From positions 62,001 through 126,000 of the forward strand of contig NZ_FOWW01000010.1 in NCBI RefSeq assembly GCF_900115565.1: a stretch of 64,000 nucleotides of DNA, written 5' to 3'. The stretch is from Amycolatopsis arida (GTDB lineage: Bacteria > Actinomycetota > Actinomycetes > Mycobacteriales > Pseudonocardiaceae). The position numbers and the translations under genes were made by a program. The notes under the pieces are model-generated. The model was not told where the DNA came from. It saw only the letters and a program-made list of their open reading frames with translations, and did no database searches. This document shows positions 36,508 through 44,425 of this stretch, piece after piece (within the stretch, counting starts at the first letter, position 1; the number at the start of each line of letters is the position of its first letter).

Positions 36508-37866
36508 TCAGCGGCCCGCCGTGCCGCTGACGGCGTAGCCCGCCGCGGCCGGCTCGGCGGTCTCGACCGGCGTGGCCCTCTGGTCGAGGATCGACCGGAG
36601 GATCTCGCCGGAGCGGACGGCGTTGTTGGACAGCAGGGAGGAGGTGATGCCGTGGGTGTGCTCGGTGCCCCCGCCCTGCAGGTAGATCCCGGGACGCAGG
36701 CCGGGCGCGGTTCGCACCCGGTAGTCCCGTTCGACGCACGGCCGGCCGCGGTCGTCGCGGTGGCAGTGCGTGGCCAGGTCCCCCAGCAGGGCCAGCGCGT
36801 CGGCCGGCCGGTATCCGGTGGCGTAGACGACCACGTCGGAGTCGAGCACCGTTCGGTCCCCGGAGGTGAGCGACTCGATCGTGACCCGCACCCCGTCGCC
36901 GGTCTCGTCGACGGCGACCGGGCGGGAGGCGTGGAGCATCCGCAGCCGCTCCCTGCCGAGCACCCTCTCCTGGTAGAGCCGTCGGTACAGGTCGTCGATA
37001 AGATCGAGGTCCACCACGGAGTAGTTGGTGTTGCCGTGGTAGTCCATCAGCCGCCGCCGGGCGTCCTCCGGCGCGGCGTAGAACTCGTCCACCGCGGCGG
37101 GGTCGAAGATGCGGTTGGCGAACGGGCTGTCGTCGGAAGGGCTGTAGCCGAACCGGGAGAACACCGAGCAGACCTGCGCCCGCGGGAAGCGGTCGTGCAG
37201 GAACGCGGTGACCTCGGCGGCGCTCTGCCCCGCGCCGACGACGACGAACCGGCGCGCGGTGTCGCCGTCCACGGCGTCGACGCGGTGCAGCAGCTCGCTG
37301 TTGTGCCAGACCCGCGCCGAGGGGGTGACGCCGTCCGGAAGGTGCGGCCGCAGCCCGGTGGCCACCACCAGGTTGCGGGCGCGGAGGGTGACCGGCTCGC
37401 CCGCGGCCCGCGCCTCGACATCCAGGTAGGCCACCTCGCCGTCGACGGTCACCGGCCGGACGGCCACCACCTCGTGCCCGTAGGACACCAGGTCGTCGAC
37501 CTGCGCGGCGGCCCACTCGAAGTAGTCGTGGAACTCCACCCGCAGTGGGAACAGGTTCTTGTGGTTGACGAAGTCGATCAACCGGCCCTTGGCGTGCAGA
37601 TAGGACAGGAAGCTGAACCGGCTGGCCGGGTCGCGGAGGGTGACCAGGTCCTTGAGGAAGGACACCTGCATGGTGGCGTCCTCGATGAGCATCCCGCGGT
37701 GCCAGCCGAACCTGGGCTGACGCTCCAGGAAGTGGGCGGTGACGGTCTCGCTCCCGGCGCCGTTGTGCTCGGTCAGCGCGATCGCCAGCGCGAGGTTCGA
37801 GGGACCGAAGCCCACCCCGACGAGGTCGTAGACCGGTGTCTCGTCCGTGCCAAATGCCTGTGCCAT
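36508..37866 (-). CDS. L-ornithine N5-monooxygenase
   Basis: A 452-residue FAD/NADPH-dependent N-hydroxylase. The FAD-binding motif GVGFGPSNLALA lies near residues 17-28, the family block QVSFLKDLVTLRDPASRFSFLSYL near 70-90, the NADPH motif VVGAGQSAAEV near 225 and the ATGYRP motif near 365. It converts ornithine to N5-hydroxyornithine, the first committed step of hydroxamate siderophores, and so supplies A3 of the NRPS and the formyltransferase. ATG 37866 is preceded by iron-box-like sequence at 37934-37967, and the gene is divergent from the formyltransferase. Lysine hydroxylation is a less likely alternative given the NRPS code. Confidence 0.94.
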   Translation of the reverse strand: MAQAFGTDETPVYDLVGVGFGPSNLALAIALTEHNGAGSETVTAHFLERQPRFGWHRGMLIEDATMQVSFLKDLVTLRDPASRFSFLSYLHAKGRLIDFVNHKNLFPLRVEFHDYFEWAAAQVDDLVSYGHEVVAVRPVTVDGEVAYLDVEARAAGEPVTLRARNLVVATGLRPHLPDGVTPSARVWHNSELLHRVDAVDGDTARRFVVVGAGQSAAEVTAFLHDRFPRAQVCSVFSRFGYSPSDDSPFANRIFDPAAVDEFYAAPEDARRRLMDYHGNTNYSVVDLDLIDDLYRRLYQERVLGRERLRMLHASRPVAVDETGDGVRVTIESLTSGDRTVLDSDVVVYATGYRPADALALLGDLATHCHRDDRGRPCVERDYRVRTAPGLRPGIYLQGGGTEHTHGITSSLLSNNAVRSGEILRSILDQRATPVETAEPAAAGYAVSGTAGR

Positions 37867-37933
37867 ACCTGTCCTATCGCGTGCCTGAGCCGCTTGTCCG
37901 GTGGTGGCCGGGACCGGGCGCCAACCCTTCAAC

Positions 37934-37967
37934 GGAGGAAACCCTAACCTAAGTTAGTGCTACCTCA
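37934..37967. promoter_or_regulatory. Overlapping IdeR-like sites before the monooxygenase-NRPS operon
   Basis: On the minus strand, TTAGGTTAGGGTTTCCTCC (37934-37952) matches 15 of 19 consensus positions, and a second, weaker match (37949-37967) overlaps it. Tandem overlapping dimers are known for DtxR-family repressors. The sites start about 68 bp upstream of the monooxygenase ATG. Confidence 0.65.
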
Positions 37968-38016
37968 GTTGGTTCTTTCGGGGTGATGTTCGTCCCCGGC
38001 GGCAGGCGTTGCGAAA

Positions 38017-38035
38017 TTAGGCAAGGCTTGCTTCA
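38017..38035 (+). promoter_or_regulatory. IdeR-like iron box before the formyltransferase gene
   Basis: TTAGGCAAGGCTTGCTTCA matches 15 of 19 IdeR consensus positions and lies 76 bp upstream of ATG 38112. Together with the site at 37934-37967 it makes the whole divergent promoter region iron-responsive. Confidence 0.6.
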
Positions 38036-38111
38036 CTGAGCCGGTTTGCCGGCGGCACCGCCCGAGCGGGACCGGCGGCCACCACGACGTCGGGAAGTGA
38101 GGAGGGACCCC

Positions 38112-39059
38112 ATGCGGGTGGTCATGTTCGGGTACCAGACGTGGGGACATCGGACCTTGCGGGCGTTGCTGGACTCGGAGCACGAGGTGGCGCTCGTGGT
38201 CACCCACCCCCCTTCGGACCACGTCTACGAGCGCATCTGGTCGGACTCGGTGGCCGAGCTGGCCGAGGAGCACGGCGTGGAGGTGCTGCTGCGCAACCGG
38301 CCGGACGACGAGGAGCTGATGTCCCGGCTCAAGGAGGCCGACCCGGACCTGATCGTGGCGAACAACTGGCGGACGTGGATCCCGCCGGAGATCTTCCGGC
38401 TGCCCCGGCACGGCACGCTCAACGTGCACGACTCGCTGCTGCCGGCCTACGCCGGCTTCTCCCCGCTGATCTGGGCGTTGATCAACGGGGAGCGGGAGGT
38501 CGGGGTGACCGCGCACCTGATGGACGACGAGCTGGACGCCGGGCCGATCGTGCTGCAGCGCGCGGTGCCGGTCGGCCCGCGGGACACCAGCACGGACCTC
38601 TTCCACAAGACGGTCGCGCTGATCGAGCCGGCCGTGTCCGAGTCGCTGGAGCTGATCGCGTCCGGCCGGGCCGAGCCGCGGCCACAGGACCGGTCGAAGG
38701 CCACCTTCTTCCACAAGCGCTCGATCGAGGACGGCCGGATCGACTGGACCTGGCCGGCCGAGGACCTCGACCGGCTGGTCCGCGCCCAGTCCGACCCCTA
38801 TCCCAACGCCTTCACCTTCCACAGAGGACAACGGCTCCGGGTGGTCGGGGCCAGGGTGTCGGAGGGCCGCTACGGCGGCACTCCCGGGCGGATCTTCATC
38901 CGGGAGGGGGACGGCGTGGTGATCGTCGCCGGCGCCGACGCGCGCTACGGGCGCAACCACGGGCTGGTGCTGGAGCGGGTCCGCACCGACGACGGCACCG
39001 AGTACGCCGCGGCCGACTGGTTCACCACCATGGGTGGCTACCTCACCAGCCATCCCTGA
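38112..39059 (+). CDS. N5-hydroxyornithine formyltransferase (Fmt-like)
   Basis: A 315-residue enzyme related to methionyl-tRNA formyltransferase; GGAGGG precedes ATG 38112. The N-terminal Rossmann-like domain carries the formyl-transfer site: NVHDSLLPAYAGFSP supplies Asn and His, and VTAHLMDDELDAGPIVLQ supplies the Asp. A C-terminal OB-like domain begins near residue 210. In siderophore clusters such as coelichelin this type uses 10-formyl-tetrahydrofolate to formylate N5-hydroxyornithine. It is divergent from the ornithine monooxygenase and behind an iron box, so that role is strongly favoured over housekeeping tRNA formylation. Confidence 0.9.
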   Translation: MRVVMFGYQTWGHRTLRALLDSEHEVALVVTHPPSDHVYERIWSDSVAELAEEHGVEVLLRNRPDDEELMSRLKEADPDLIVANNWRTWIPPEIFRLPRHGTLNVHDSLLPAYAGFSPLIWALINGEREVGVTAHLMDDELDAGPIVLQRAVPVGPRDTSTDLFHKTVALIEPAVSESLELIASGRAEPRPQDRSKATFFHKRSIEDGRIDWTWPAEDLDRLVRAQSDPYPNAFTFHRGQRLRVVGARVSEGRYGGTPGRIFIREGDGVVIVAGADARYGRNHGLVLERVRTDDGTEYAAADWFTTMGGYLTSHP

Positions 39060-39084
39060 CCCGATCCGCCGGCCGTGACCGGTT

Positions 39085-39104
39085 CGGCCGGTTTCAGCCG
39101 GCCG
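39085..39104 (+). terminator. Hairpin after the formyltransferase gene
   Basis: CGGCCGG (39085-39091) and CCGGCCG (39098-39104) form a 7-bp stem with a TTTCAG loop 25 nt after the stop. It marks the right-hand limit of the siderophore locus. Confidence 0.45.
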
Positions 39105-39124
39105 TCCGGGGCAACTCCCGTGCC

Positions 39125-40225
39125 ATGGGTCGTGGGATGGCGGATCAACTGACGGTGGGCGTGGAGGAGGAGTTCCTCCTGGTCGACTCCTCGGGCCACC
39201 TCGCGGCCATGGGACCCGAGGTGGTGCACGACAGCGCCGACCCCGCCGGCGAGCTACAGGAGGAGCTCACCCGCAGCCAGGTGGAGTCGGCCACCCCCGT
39301 GTGCCACGGCGGTGAGGAGCTGCTGGCGCAGCTGCGGAAGCTGCGCACGAGCCTCATCGAGGAGGCGGCCAGTCGCGGGCTGCGGCTGCTGCCCAGCGGA
39401 ACACCGCTACTCACCGAGTCGGGCCCGGCGGGGATCACCCCGCGGCCCCGGTACCGGCGGATGGCCCGCCACTTCGGCGCGATCGCCGACACCGGCACGA
39501 TGTGCGGCTGCCACGTGCACGTCGGAATCTCCGACCGGGCGACCGGCGTCGAGATCAGCAACCGGCTGCGCCCATGGCTGCCGGTGCTGCTCGCGCTCAC
39601 CGCGAACTCGCCGTACAACGAGGGCGCCGACACCGGGTACGCCAGCTGGCGGCACGTGCTGTGGTCCCGCTGGCCGTCCGCGGGCCCACCACCGCTGTTC
39701 ACCTCGCTGGACCACTACGACGACAGCGTCGGGGCCATGCTCGACGTGGGCGCCATCCTCGACCACGGGATGGTGTACTGGGACATCCGGCCGTCGGCGA
39801 AGCGACCGACGCTGGAGTTCCGGGTGAGCGACGTCGCCGCGACCGCGGCCGAGGCGGCGACCCTCGCGATCGTGGTGCGCGGACTGGTCGCCGTCGCGCT
39901 GCGGGACCTGGAGGCCGGGCGGCCCGTCCCGGCGCTGCCGCCGGAGGTGTTGCGGGCACGGCTGTGGCGGGCCGCGCGGGACGGGCTCGGCGGAAAGTGC
40001 CCGCACCCGGTGACCGGCGGCCTCGTGGTCGGGCGGGACCTGCCGGGGCTCGTGGTCGAGCACCTGCGGCCGGTGCTGCCACCGGCGGACCTGGAGTTCG
40101 CCGGCACCCGGCTGGCCGCGCTGGCCCGGCACGGCGGCGGCGCGCAACGGCAGCGCGCCGCCTTCGCCGAGCGGCACCGCATCACCGACGTGATCGACCT
40201 CCTGGTGCACACCGCCGGCCGCTGA
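39125..40225 (+). CDS. YbdK-type carboxylate-amine ligase (glutamate-cysteine ligase family 2)
   Basis: A 366-residue ATP-dependent ligase; ATG 39137 is an alternative start. Diagnostic blocks are LTVGVEEEFLLVD (ATP/metal-binding Glu residues), ELTRSQVESATPVC, CGCHVHVGISDR, LTANSPYNEGADTGYASWRHVLWSRWP and PTLEFRVSDVAATA. Relatives join an acidic amino acid to an amine, usually glutamate and cysteine with weak activity; the natural substrate is unknown. It follows the siderophore locus after a hairpin, so involvement in siderophore assembly is unlikely but not excluded. Confidence 0.88.
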   Translation: MGRGMADQLTVGVEEEFLLVDSSGHLAAMGPEVVHDSADPAGELQEELTRSQVESATPVCHGGEELLAQLRKLRTSLIEEAASRGLRLLPSGTPLLTESGPAGITPRPRYRRMARHFGAIADTGTMCGCHVHVGISDRATGVEISNRLRPWLPVLLALTANSPYNEGADTGYASWRHVLWSRWPSAGPPPLFTSLDHYDDSVGAMLDVGAILDHGMVYWDIRPSAKRPTLEFRVSDVAATAAEAATLAIVVRGLVAVALRDLEAGRPVPALPPEVLRARLWRAARDGLGGKCPHPVTGGLVVGRDLPGLVVEHLRPVLPPADLEFAGTRLAALARHGGGAQRQRAAFAERHRITDVIDLLVHTAGR

Positions 40226-40481
40226 GCCGGGCCCTGCCGGTCGGCGACCTCGGATGGGCGACGTCATCGACGCATGGTGAACGACATCGGCCGCGGCCCC
40301 GCCGCGCGGCGCGCCGGCCACCGCCCGTCGCGGCCGGCGGTCAGCGGCGCGGCCAGCTCGTGCGACCGCCGGCGTCGACATACAGCCCACCGATGACGCA
40401 GGCAGCAGTCGTTCACGGGACCATCCGCTGGCCGCGCCGCCGTCCTCGCTGCTCGCGTGGTTCCAGGTCGGGATCGACGAG

Positions 40482-41003
40482 GTGGCCCCCGAGCAGCCGT
40501 TGCCGGCGCAGCCGTTCCTGCGCTGTGCCGGCGACGTGGTGGCCCGGTTCGGCACCCCACGGCTGCGCACGGTCCAGTTGCTGTTGCCCGTTCAGAACCT
40601 CGCGCCGCGCGAGCGTGGCCCGGTTCCCTCGCTCGACACGGCCGGCTGGTTCGCCGACCGGGACCCGGGGTCACGCACCCCGGTGCGGGTGACGGTGGAC
40701 AGCGGACGGGTTCCCTCCGTCCCGGCCGCGGCGCCGTCGATCCACACCTGGCTGCGGTCACTGGACCAGGAGGTCTTCGCCGTCGACTCCCACCCGTCGA
40801 CCGACCACGATCCGCTCGCCGCCGCGCCCCCGCTCGACGACACGTTCTGGAGCGGCCCGCCCCGCCACCGGGCCAGCGTCACCGGCGCCCTGGCCGAGTG
40901 GTCACTCGATGCGTTGGGGTGGCTCGCGGGCCTGCTCGCCGAGGGTCTCGCCCGGCACGGCGTCACCACACCGGTGGTACTCACCGCCAGCGAGGCGGGC
41001 TGA
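40482..41003 (+). CDS. Hypothetical protein, start uncertain
   Basis: A 173-residue protein (GTG 40482) with no recognised domain, rich in Pro, Ala and Leu, and ending in an amphipathic helix (LAEWSLDALGWLAGLLAEGLARHG). GC3 is high and it fills a gap, so it is probably real. No good ribosome site precedes GTG 40482, and coding-like sequence in the same frame continues upstream to about 40413 without any start codon. A start at ATG 40393 is in another frame, so a frameshift near 40415-40430 or a sequencing error may have split off the N-terminus. The 256 bp before it hold no other clear feature. Confidence 0.55.
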   Translation: MAPEQPLPAQPFLRCAGDVVARFGTPRLRTVQLLLPVQNLAPRERGPVPSLDTAGWFADRDPGSRTPVRVTVDSGRVPSVPAAAPSIHTWLRSLDQEVFAVDSHPSTDHDPLAAAPPLDDTFWSGPPRHRASVTGALAEWSLDALGWLAGLLAEGLARHGVTTPVVLTASEAG

Positions 41004-41024
41004 GCCGCCACGGCCACCACCGGG

Positions 41025-41678
41025 TCAGCAGGCGTTCAGCATGCCCTGCAACGCGGTCTTCTCCGCCGACTGCACGGTGAGCCCCCAGCGGTGCTTCACT
41101 CGAATCCACATCTTGCCGTAGGTGCACCGGTAGCTCGTCCGCGGCGGCTGCCATGCGGTCGGGTCCTTGTCCCCCTTGGCCTGGTTGACGTCGTCGGTCA
41201 CCGCGATCAGCTGCGGCGAGTCGAGGTCGTTGGCGAAGCTCTCCCGGCGGCTCGTCGTCCACCCGCTGGCCCCGGAGCGCCACGCCTCGGCCAGCGCCAC
41301 CACGTGGTCGACGTCCACATCGGACGCCGCCGTCCAGGTGGCGCCGTCGTACGGGCTGTACCACCGGCCGGAGGTCGCGGCGCAGGAGCCGTCCACCTCC
41401 ACGCCGGTGCCGTCCCGGCGGAGCACGGTCTCCCGGGTGTTGCAGGTGCCGGAGACGGTGCTCCAGTGGGGGAACTTCTCCCGCGAGTACCCGGTCATCG
41501 AGCCCTCGCCGGCCACCCGCAACGCGTTCAGCTCGGCTTGTGCGGTGGCCTTGCTCGGGATGCCCGGCGGGGTCGCGACCGCCGGCGGCGCGACCGCGAC
41601 GCAGGCCGCGACGGCGGTGCAGGTCGCGAGGGAGAAGGCGGACCAGGAGCGGAGACGGGATCGGCGGGATCGGGACAC
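41025..41678 (-). CDS. Secreted HNH/DUF1524 nuclease
   Basis: A 217-residue exported protein starting GTG 41678 after GGGGAGG. A signal peptide covers about residues 1-36 (RSRR, hydrophobic core, AVATPP). The DUF1524/GmrSD-C-like domain shows YSPYDGATWTAASDVDVDHVVALAEAWRSGA, where D-H-V-V is the HNH-type catalytic His, and then SFANDLDSPQLIAVTDDVNQAKGDKDP (Asn residues of the beta-beta-alpha metal site). Four Cys may form two disulfides. It probably degrades extracellular nucleic acid. It is convergent with the preceding hypothetical gene. Confidence 0.88.
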   Translation of the reverse strand: MSRSRRSRLRSWSAFSLATCTAVAACVAVAPPAVATPPGIPSKATAQAELNALRVAGEGSMTGYSREKFPHWSTVSGTCNTRETVLRRDGTGVEVDGSCAATSGRWYSPYDGATWTAASDVDVDHVVALAEAWRSGASGWTTSRRESFANDLDSPQLIAVTDDVNQAKGDKDPTAWQPPRTSYRCTYGKMWIRVKHRWGLTVQSAEKTALQGMLNAC

Positions 41679-41885
41679 GGGAACCTCCCCGGCGTCGGTT
41701 GCGGAACGTCCCGACCGTCCCCGTCACGGGTGGCCGCTTCCGCTCCGGCGCGGGACGGGCGGCCGACGCCACGGCGAACACCGGGTGTGCCGCGGGACCA
41801 CATCGGGATCATCGGCCGGCCGGCGCAGCGGCTCGATCGGCCGGCTGGCGTAACCGCCCTCGGCTGGGCGGAGTCGCGTGACCAC

Positions 41886-41904
41886 TGTTGACACCTTGAC
41901 AACA
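41886..41904. promoter_or_regulatory. Operator-like inverted repeat containing TTGACA elements
   Basis: TGTTGACACCTTGACAACA has TGTTG/CAACA arms and two TTGACA-like hexamers, unusual in this GC-rich sequence. It lies 59 bp upstream of the acyl-CoA synthetase ATG and may combine a -35 element with a repressor site. Confidence 0.4.
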
Positions 41905-41962
41905 AGCCGGGGTGGTCGCAGGCTTGGCAGTCGTCCCGCCGCCGACGCCGAGGAGTCGTGCC

Positions 41963-43768
41963 ATGAGCGCCCCGAGTTCGCCCGCCGTGGGCACGTCCGT
42001 TCCGATCGCCGACACGATGTGCGCGGCGTTCCAGCGCACCGCCGCCCGGTTCCCCGACGGAGTCGCGCTGCGCACCCCCGGGTCGACGATGACCGTGACA
42101 TGGCAGCGCTACGCCGAGGAGGTGCGCCGGATCGCGGCAGGGCTGGCGGGGCTCGGGGTGCGGCGCGGCGACACCGTGGCGCTGATGCTGACCAACCGTC
42201 CGGAGTTCCACCTGGTCGACACGGCCGCGCTGCACGCGGGGGCGACCCCGTTCTCGATGTACCAGACGCTGGCCGTCGAGCAGCTGGCGTACGTGCTGCG
42301 CGACTCCGGTGCCAGGGTGGTGGTCTGCGAGCGGAGATTCGCCGACGTCCTGCGCGCGGCGACGCCGGGCACCGACGTCGCGCATCTGGTGTGTGTGGAC
42401 GGTCGACCGGAGGGGATGACCGAGCTGGCCGACCTGGAGCCCGACCCGGACTTCGACTTCACGGAGTCGTGGCGCGCGGTGCGCCCGGACGACGTGCTCA
42501 CGGTGATCTACACCTCCGGCACCACGGGCCCGCCGAAGGGTGTCGAGCTCACGCACGCCAACATGGCGGCCGAGGTGGCGGCGACGCTGGACGTGCTGCC
42601 GGTGACGCAGGAGGACCGCGTGGTCTCGTACCTGCCGGACGCGCACGTGGCCAACCGCTGGGGCGCGCACTATCTCAGCCTGCACACCGGCATGCAGATC
42701 ACCACGGTGGCCGACGCCAAGGCGATGATCGCGGCGTTGCCGGATGTCCGGCCCACCTTCTTCGGGGCGGTGCCGCAGGTCTGGTACAAGCTGAAGGCGG
42801 CGATCGAGGGAGCGTTGGCAGCGGAGCGGAGCCCGGTCAAGCGGCGGCTGGCGGCGTGGGCGGTGGACGTCGGGGGGCGGACGGTACGACTCGGGTCGGC
42901 GGGCCAACCGGTGCCGGCGGCCCTGCGGCAACCACAGCGGCACCGGCTGGCCGACCGGTTGGTGCTGGCGAAGGTGCGCGCCACGCTCGGGCTCGACCAG
43001 GTGCGGGTGGCGGCGTCGGGCGCGGCGCCGATCGCGCCGGAGGCGCTGGAGTTCGTGCTCGCGCTCGGGATCCCGGTGTGCGAGCTGTGGGGGATGTCGG
43101 AGACGTCGGCCGCGGCGACGATGAACCCGCCGGACGCGATTCGGATCGGCACCGTGGGCCGGCCGGTGCGCGGGGTGGAGCTGCGCCTCGCCGAGGACGG
43201 GGAGCTGCTGGTCCGCGGGCCGCTGGTGATGAAGGGCTACCGCAACGATCCGGTGCGCACCGCCGAGGCGATCGACCCCGAAGGGTGGCTGCACACCGGG
43301 GACATCGCCACCATCGACGACGACGGCTACGTGCGGATCATCGACCGCAAGAAGGAGCTCATCATCAACGCGGCGGGCAAGAACATGTCGCCGACCGCGA
43401 TCGAGAACGCGGTGAAGGTGGCCTGCCCGCTGGCCGGGTCGGTGGCCGCGATCGGGGACGACCGGCCCTACGTGGTCGCGCTGGTCACCCTGGATCCGGA
43501 CGCGGCGGCCGTCCACGCCGCCGAGCACGGGCTCGTCGACCGCTCCCCCGCCGCGCTCGCCGCCGACCCGGGTGTCCGCACGCGGGTGGCGGAGGGGATC
43601 CGGGCCGCGAACGAGAAGCTGTCCCGCGTCGAGCAGGTCAAGAAGTTCGCGATCCTGCCCACCCTGTGGGAGCCCGGCGGCGACGAGCTCACCCCGACGA
43701 TGAAGCTCCGCCGTGCCCCCGTCGCCCGGAAGTACGCCGACGTCATCGACCAGCTCTACGCGGAGTGA
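41963..43768 (+). CDS. Long-chain fatty acid-CoA ligase (FadD15-like)
   Basis: A 601-residue AMP-forming enzyme; GAGGAG precedes ATG 41963 by 7 nt. The phosphate-binding motif YTSGTTGPPKGVELTH, the aromatic/adenine motif GMSETSAA, the ATP motif WLHTGDIATIDDDGYVRIIDRKKELII and the late Lys-containing TMKLRR are present. The long-chain subtype is indicated by VVSYLPDAHVANRWGAHY and the C-terminal KNMSPTAIENAVK. It activates fatty acids for lipid synthesis or breakdown at the membrane. It could supply acyl-CoA to the starter C domain of the nearby NRPS, but it lies outside the iron-boxed locus, so this is speculative. Confidence 0.92.
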   Translation: MSAPSSPAVGTSVPIADTMCAAFQRTAARFPDGVALRTPGSTMTVTWQRYAEEVRRIAAGLAGLGVRRGDTVALMLTNRPEFHLVDTAALHAGATPFSMYQTLAVEQLAYVLRDSGARVVVCERRFADVLRAATPGTDVAHLVCVDGRPEGMTELADLEPDPDFDFTESWRAVRPDDVLTVIYTSGTTGPPKGVELTHANMAAEVAATLDVLPVTQEDRVVSYLPDAHVANRWGAHYLSLHTGMQITTVADAKAMIAALPDVRPTFFGAVPQVWYKLKAAIEGALAAERSPVKRRLAAWAVDVGGRTVRLGSAGQPVPAALRQPQRHRLADRLVLAKVRATLGLDQVRVAASGAAPIAPEALEFVLALGIPVCELWGMSETSAAATMNPPDAIRIGTVGRPVRGVELRLAEDGELLVRGPLVMKGYRNDPVRTAEAIDPEGWLHTGDIATIDDDGYVRIIDRKKELIINAAGKNMSPTAIENAVKVACPLAGSVAAIGDDRPYVVALVTLDPDAAAVHAAEHGLVDRSPAALAADPGVRTRVAEGIRAANEKLSRVEQVKKFAILPTLWEPGGDELTPTMKLRRAPVARKYADVIDQLYAE

Positions 43769-43876
43769 CCGCGTCAGGAAACGTCGGTGCCGGACCCCGC
43801 GTCGTCCCGGGCCGATGAGTCCTCCTGCCGGATCCCGTCTCATCGTGGTCAGCGGCAACCGATGAAGGAGGATCAC

Positions 43877-44251
43877 GTGGACGCGAGGCGCAGCATGAAG
43901 GTGGGGATGTACTCGTTCGACTGCCGCGACGCGGCAGCCCTCGCCGCCTTCTGGTCCGGGGTGCTGATGCGGCCGGTGGACGAAGGGGCGACCACCGCGT
44001 TCGCGACGATCGGATTCGACGACGACGGCCCGACCTGGATGTTCCACCAACCGGAGGGCGAGCTCGCCACCGGCGACAACCGACTCCTGCTCGACCTCGG
44101 TGGCGAGGACGACTGGGCCGAACAGGCCGATCGCATCGAGGCGCTCGGGGCCGAACGCGTCAGCGACAACGAGCAGGACGGCGTCAGGTGGGTCGTGTTC
44201 CGCGACATCGAGGGAAACACCTTCCGGATCTTCGCGCCGCGCCCGCGGTAG
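43877..44251 (+). CDS. VOC (glyoxalase/bleomycin-resistance fold) protein
   Basis: A 124-residue protein; GTG 43877 is chosen because AAGGAGG lies 5 nt upstream (ATG 43862 would place that site inside the gene). Two beta-alpha-beta-beta-beta units are visible: KVGMYSFDCRDAAALAAFWSGVL and LLLDLGGEDDWAEQADRIEALGAERVSDNEQDGVRWVVFRDIEGNTFRIF. The terminal D-x-E-G-N-x-F motif is typical. The substrate is unknown; members include dioxygenases, lyases and drug-binding proteins. Confidence 0.82.
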   Translation: MDARRSMKVGMYSFDCRDAAALAAFWSGVLMRPVDEGATTAFATIGFDDDGPTWMFHQPEGELATGDNRLLLDLGGEDDWAEQADRIEALGAERVSDNEQDGVRWVVFRDIEGNTFRIFAPRPR

Positions 44252-44292
44252 CGGACACGCCCTCCACTCGGCATCGAGCCCCGCCGGCTTCT

Positions 44293-44359
44293 CGACGTGG
44301 GAGCGGGTGGCGGCGAATCGTCCGCACGGGACGAAAGGGACGTACCCGCTCCCACGTCG
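44293..44359. repeat. Perfect 16-bp inverted repeat with nested hairpin
   Basis: CGACGTGGGAGCGGGT at 44293-44308 is exactly complementary to 44344-44359, separated by 35 nt that themselves contain TCGTCC (44319-44324) and GGACGA (44330-44335) as a second stem. It lies between the VOC gene stop and the esterase start. It may be a terminator, a two-half operator or a structured RNA leader. Confidence 0.7.
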
Positions 44360-44425
44360 TGGAATTCGCGCATTTTTCACGCGCTGATCGACGAGTCGTC
44401 GACGCCAGCTGGATAGCGTTGGCGA

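Noticed and set aside
35408-37516. 702-residue frame joining the binding protein with upstream sequence
   Set aside because: The upstream part is out of frame with the monooxygenase and lacks family features. The lipoprotein signal and ATG at 36430 define the real start.
38112-39059. Housekeeping methionyl-tRNA formyltransferase
   Set aside because: The iron box, divergent ornithine hydroxylase and position in the siderophore locus favour hydroxyornithine formylation, and no def or rsmB neighbour is present.
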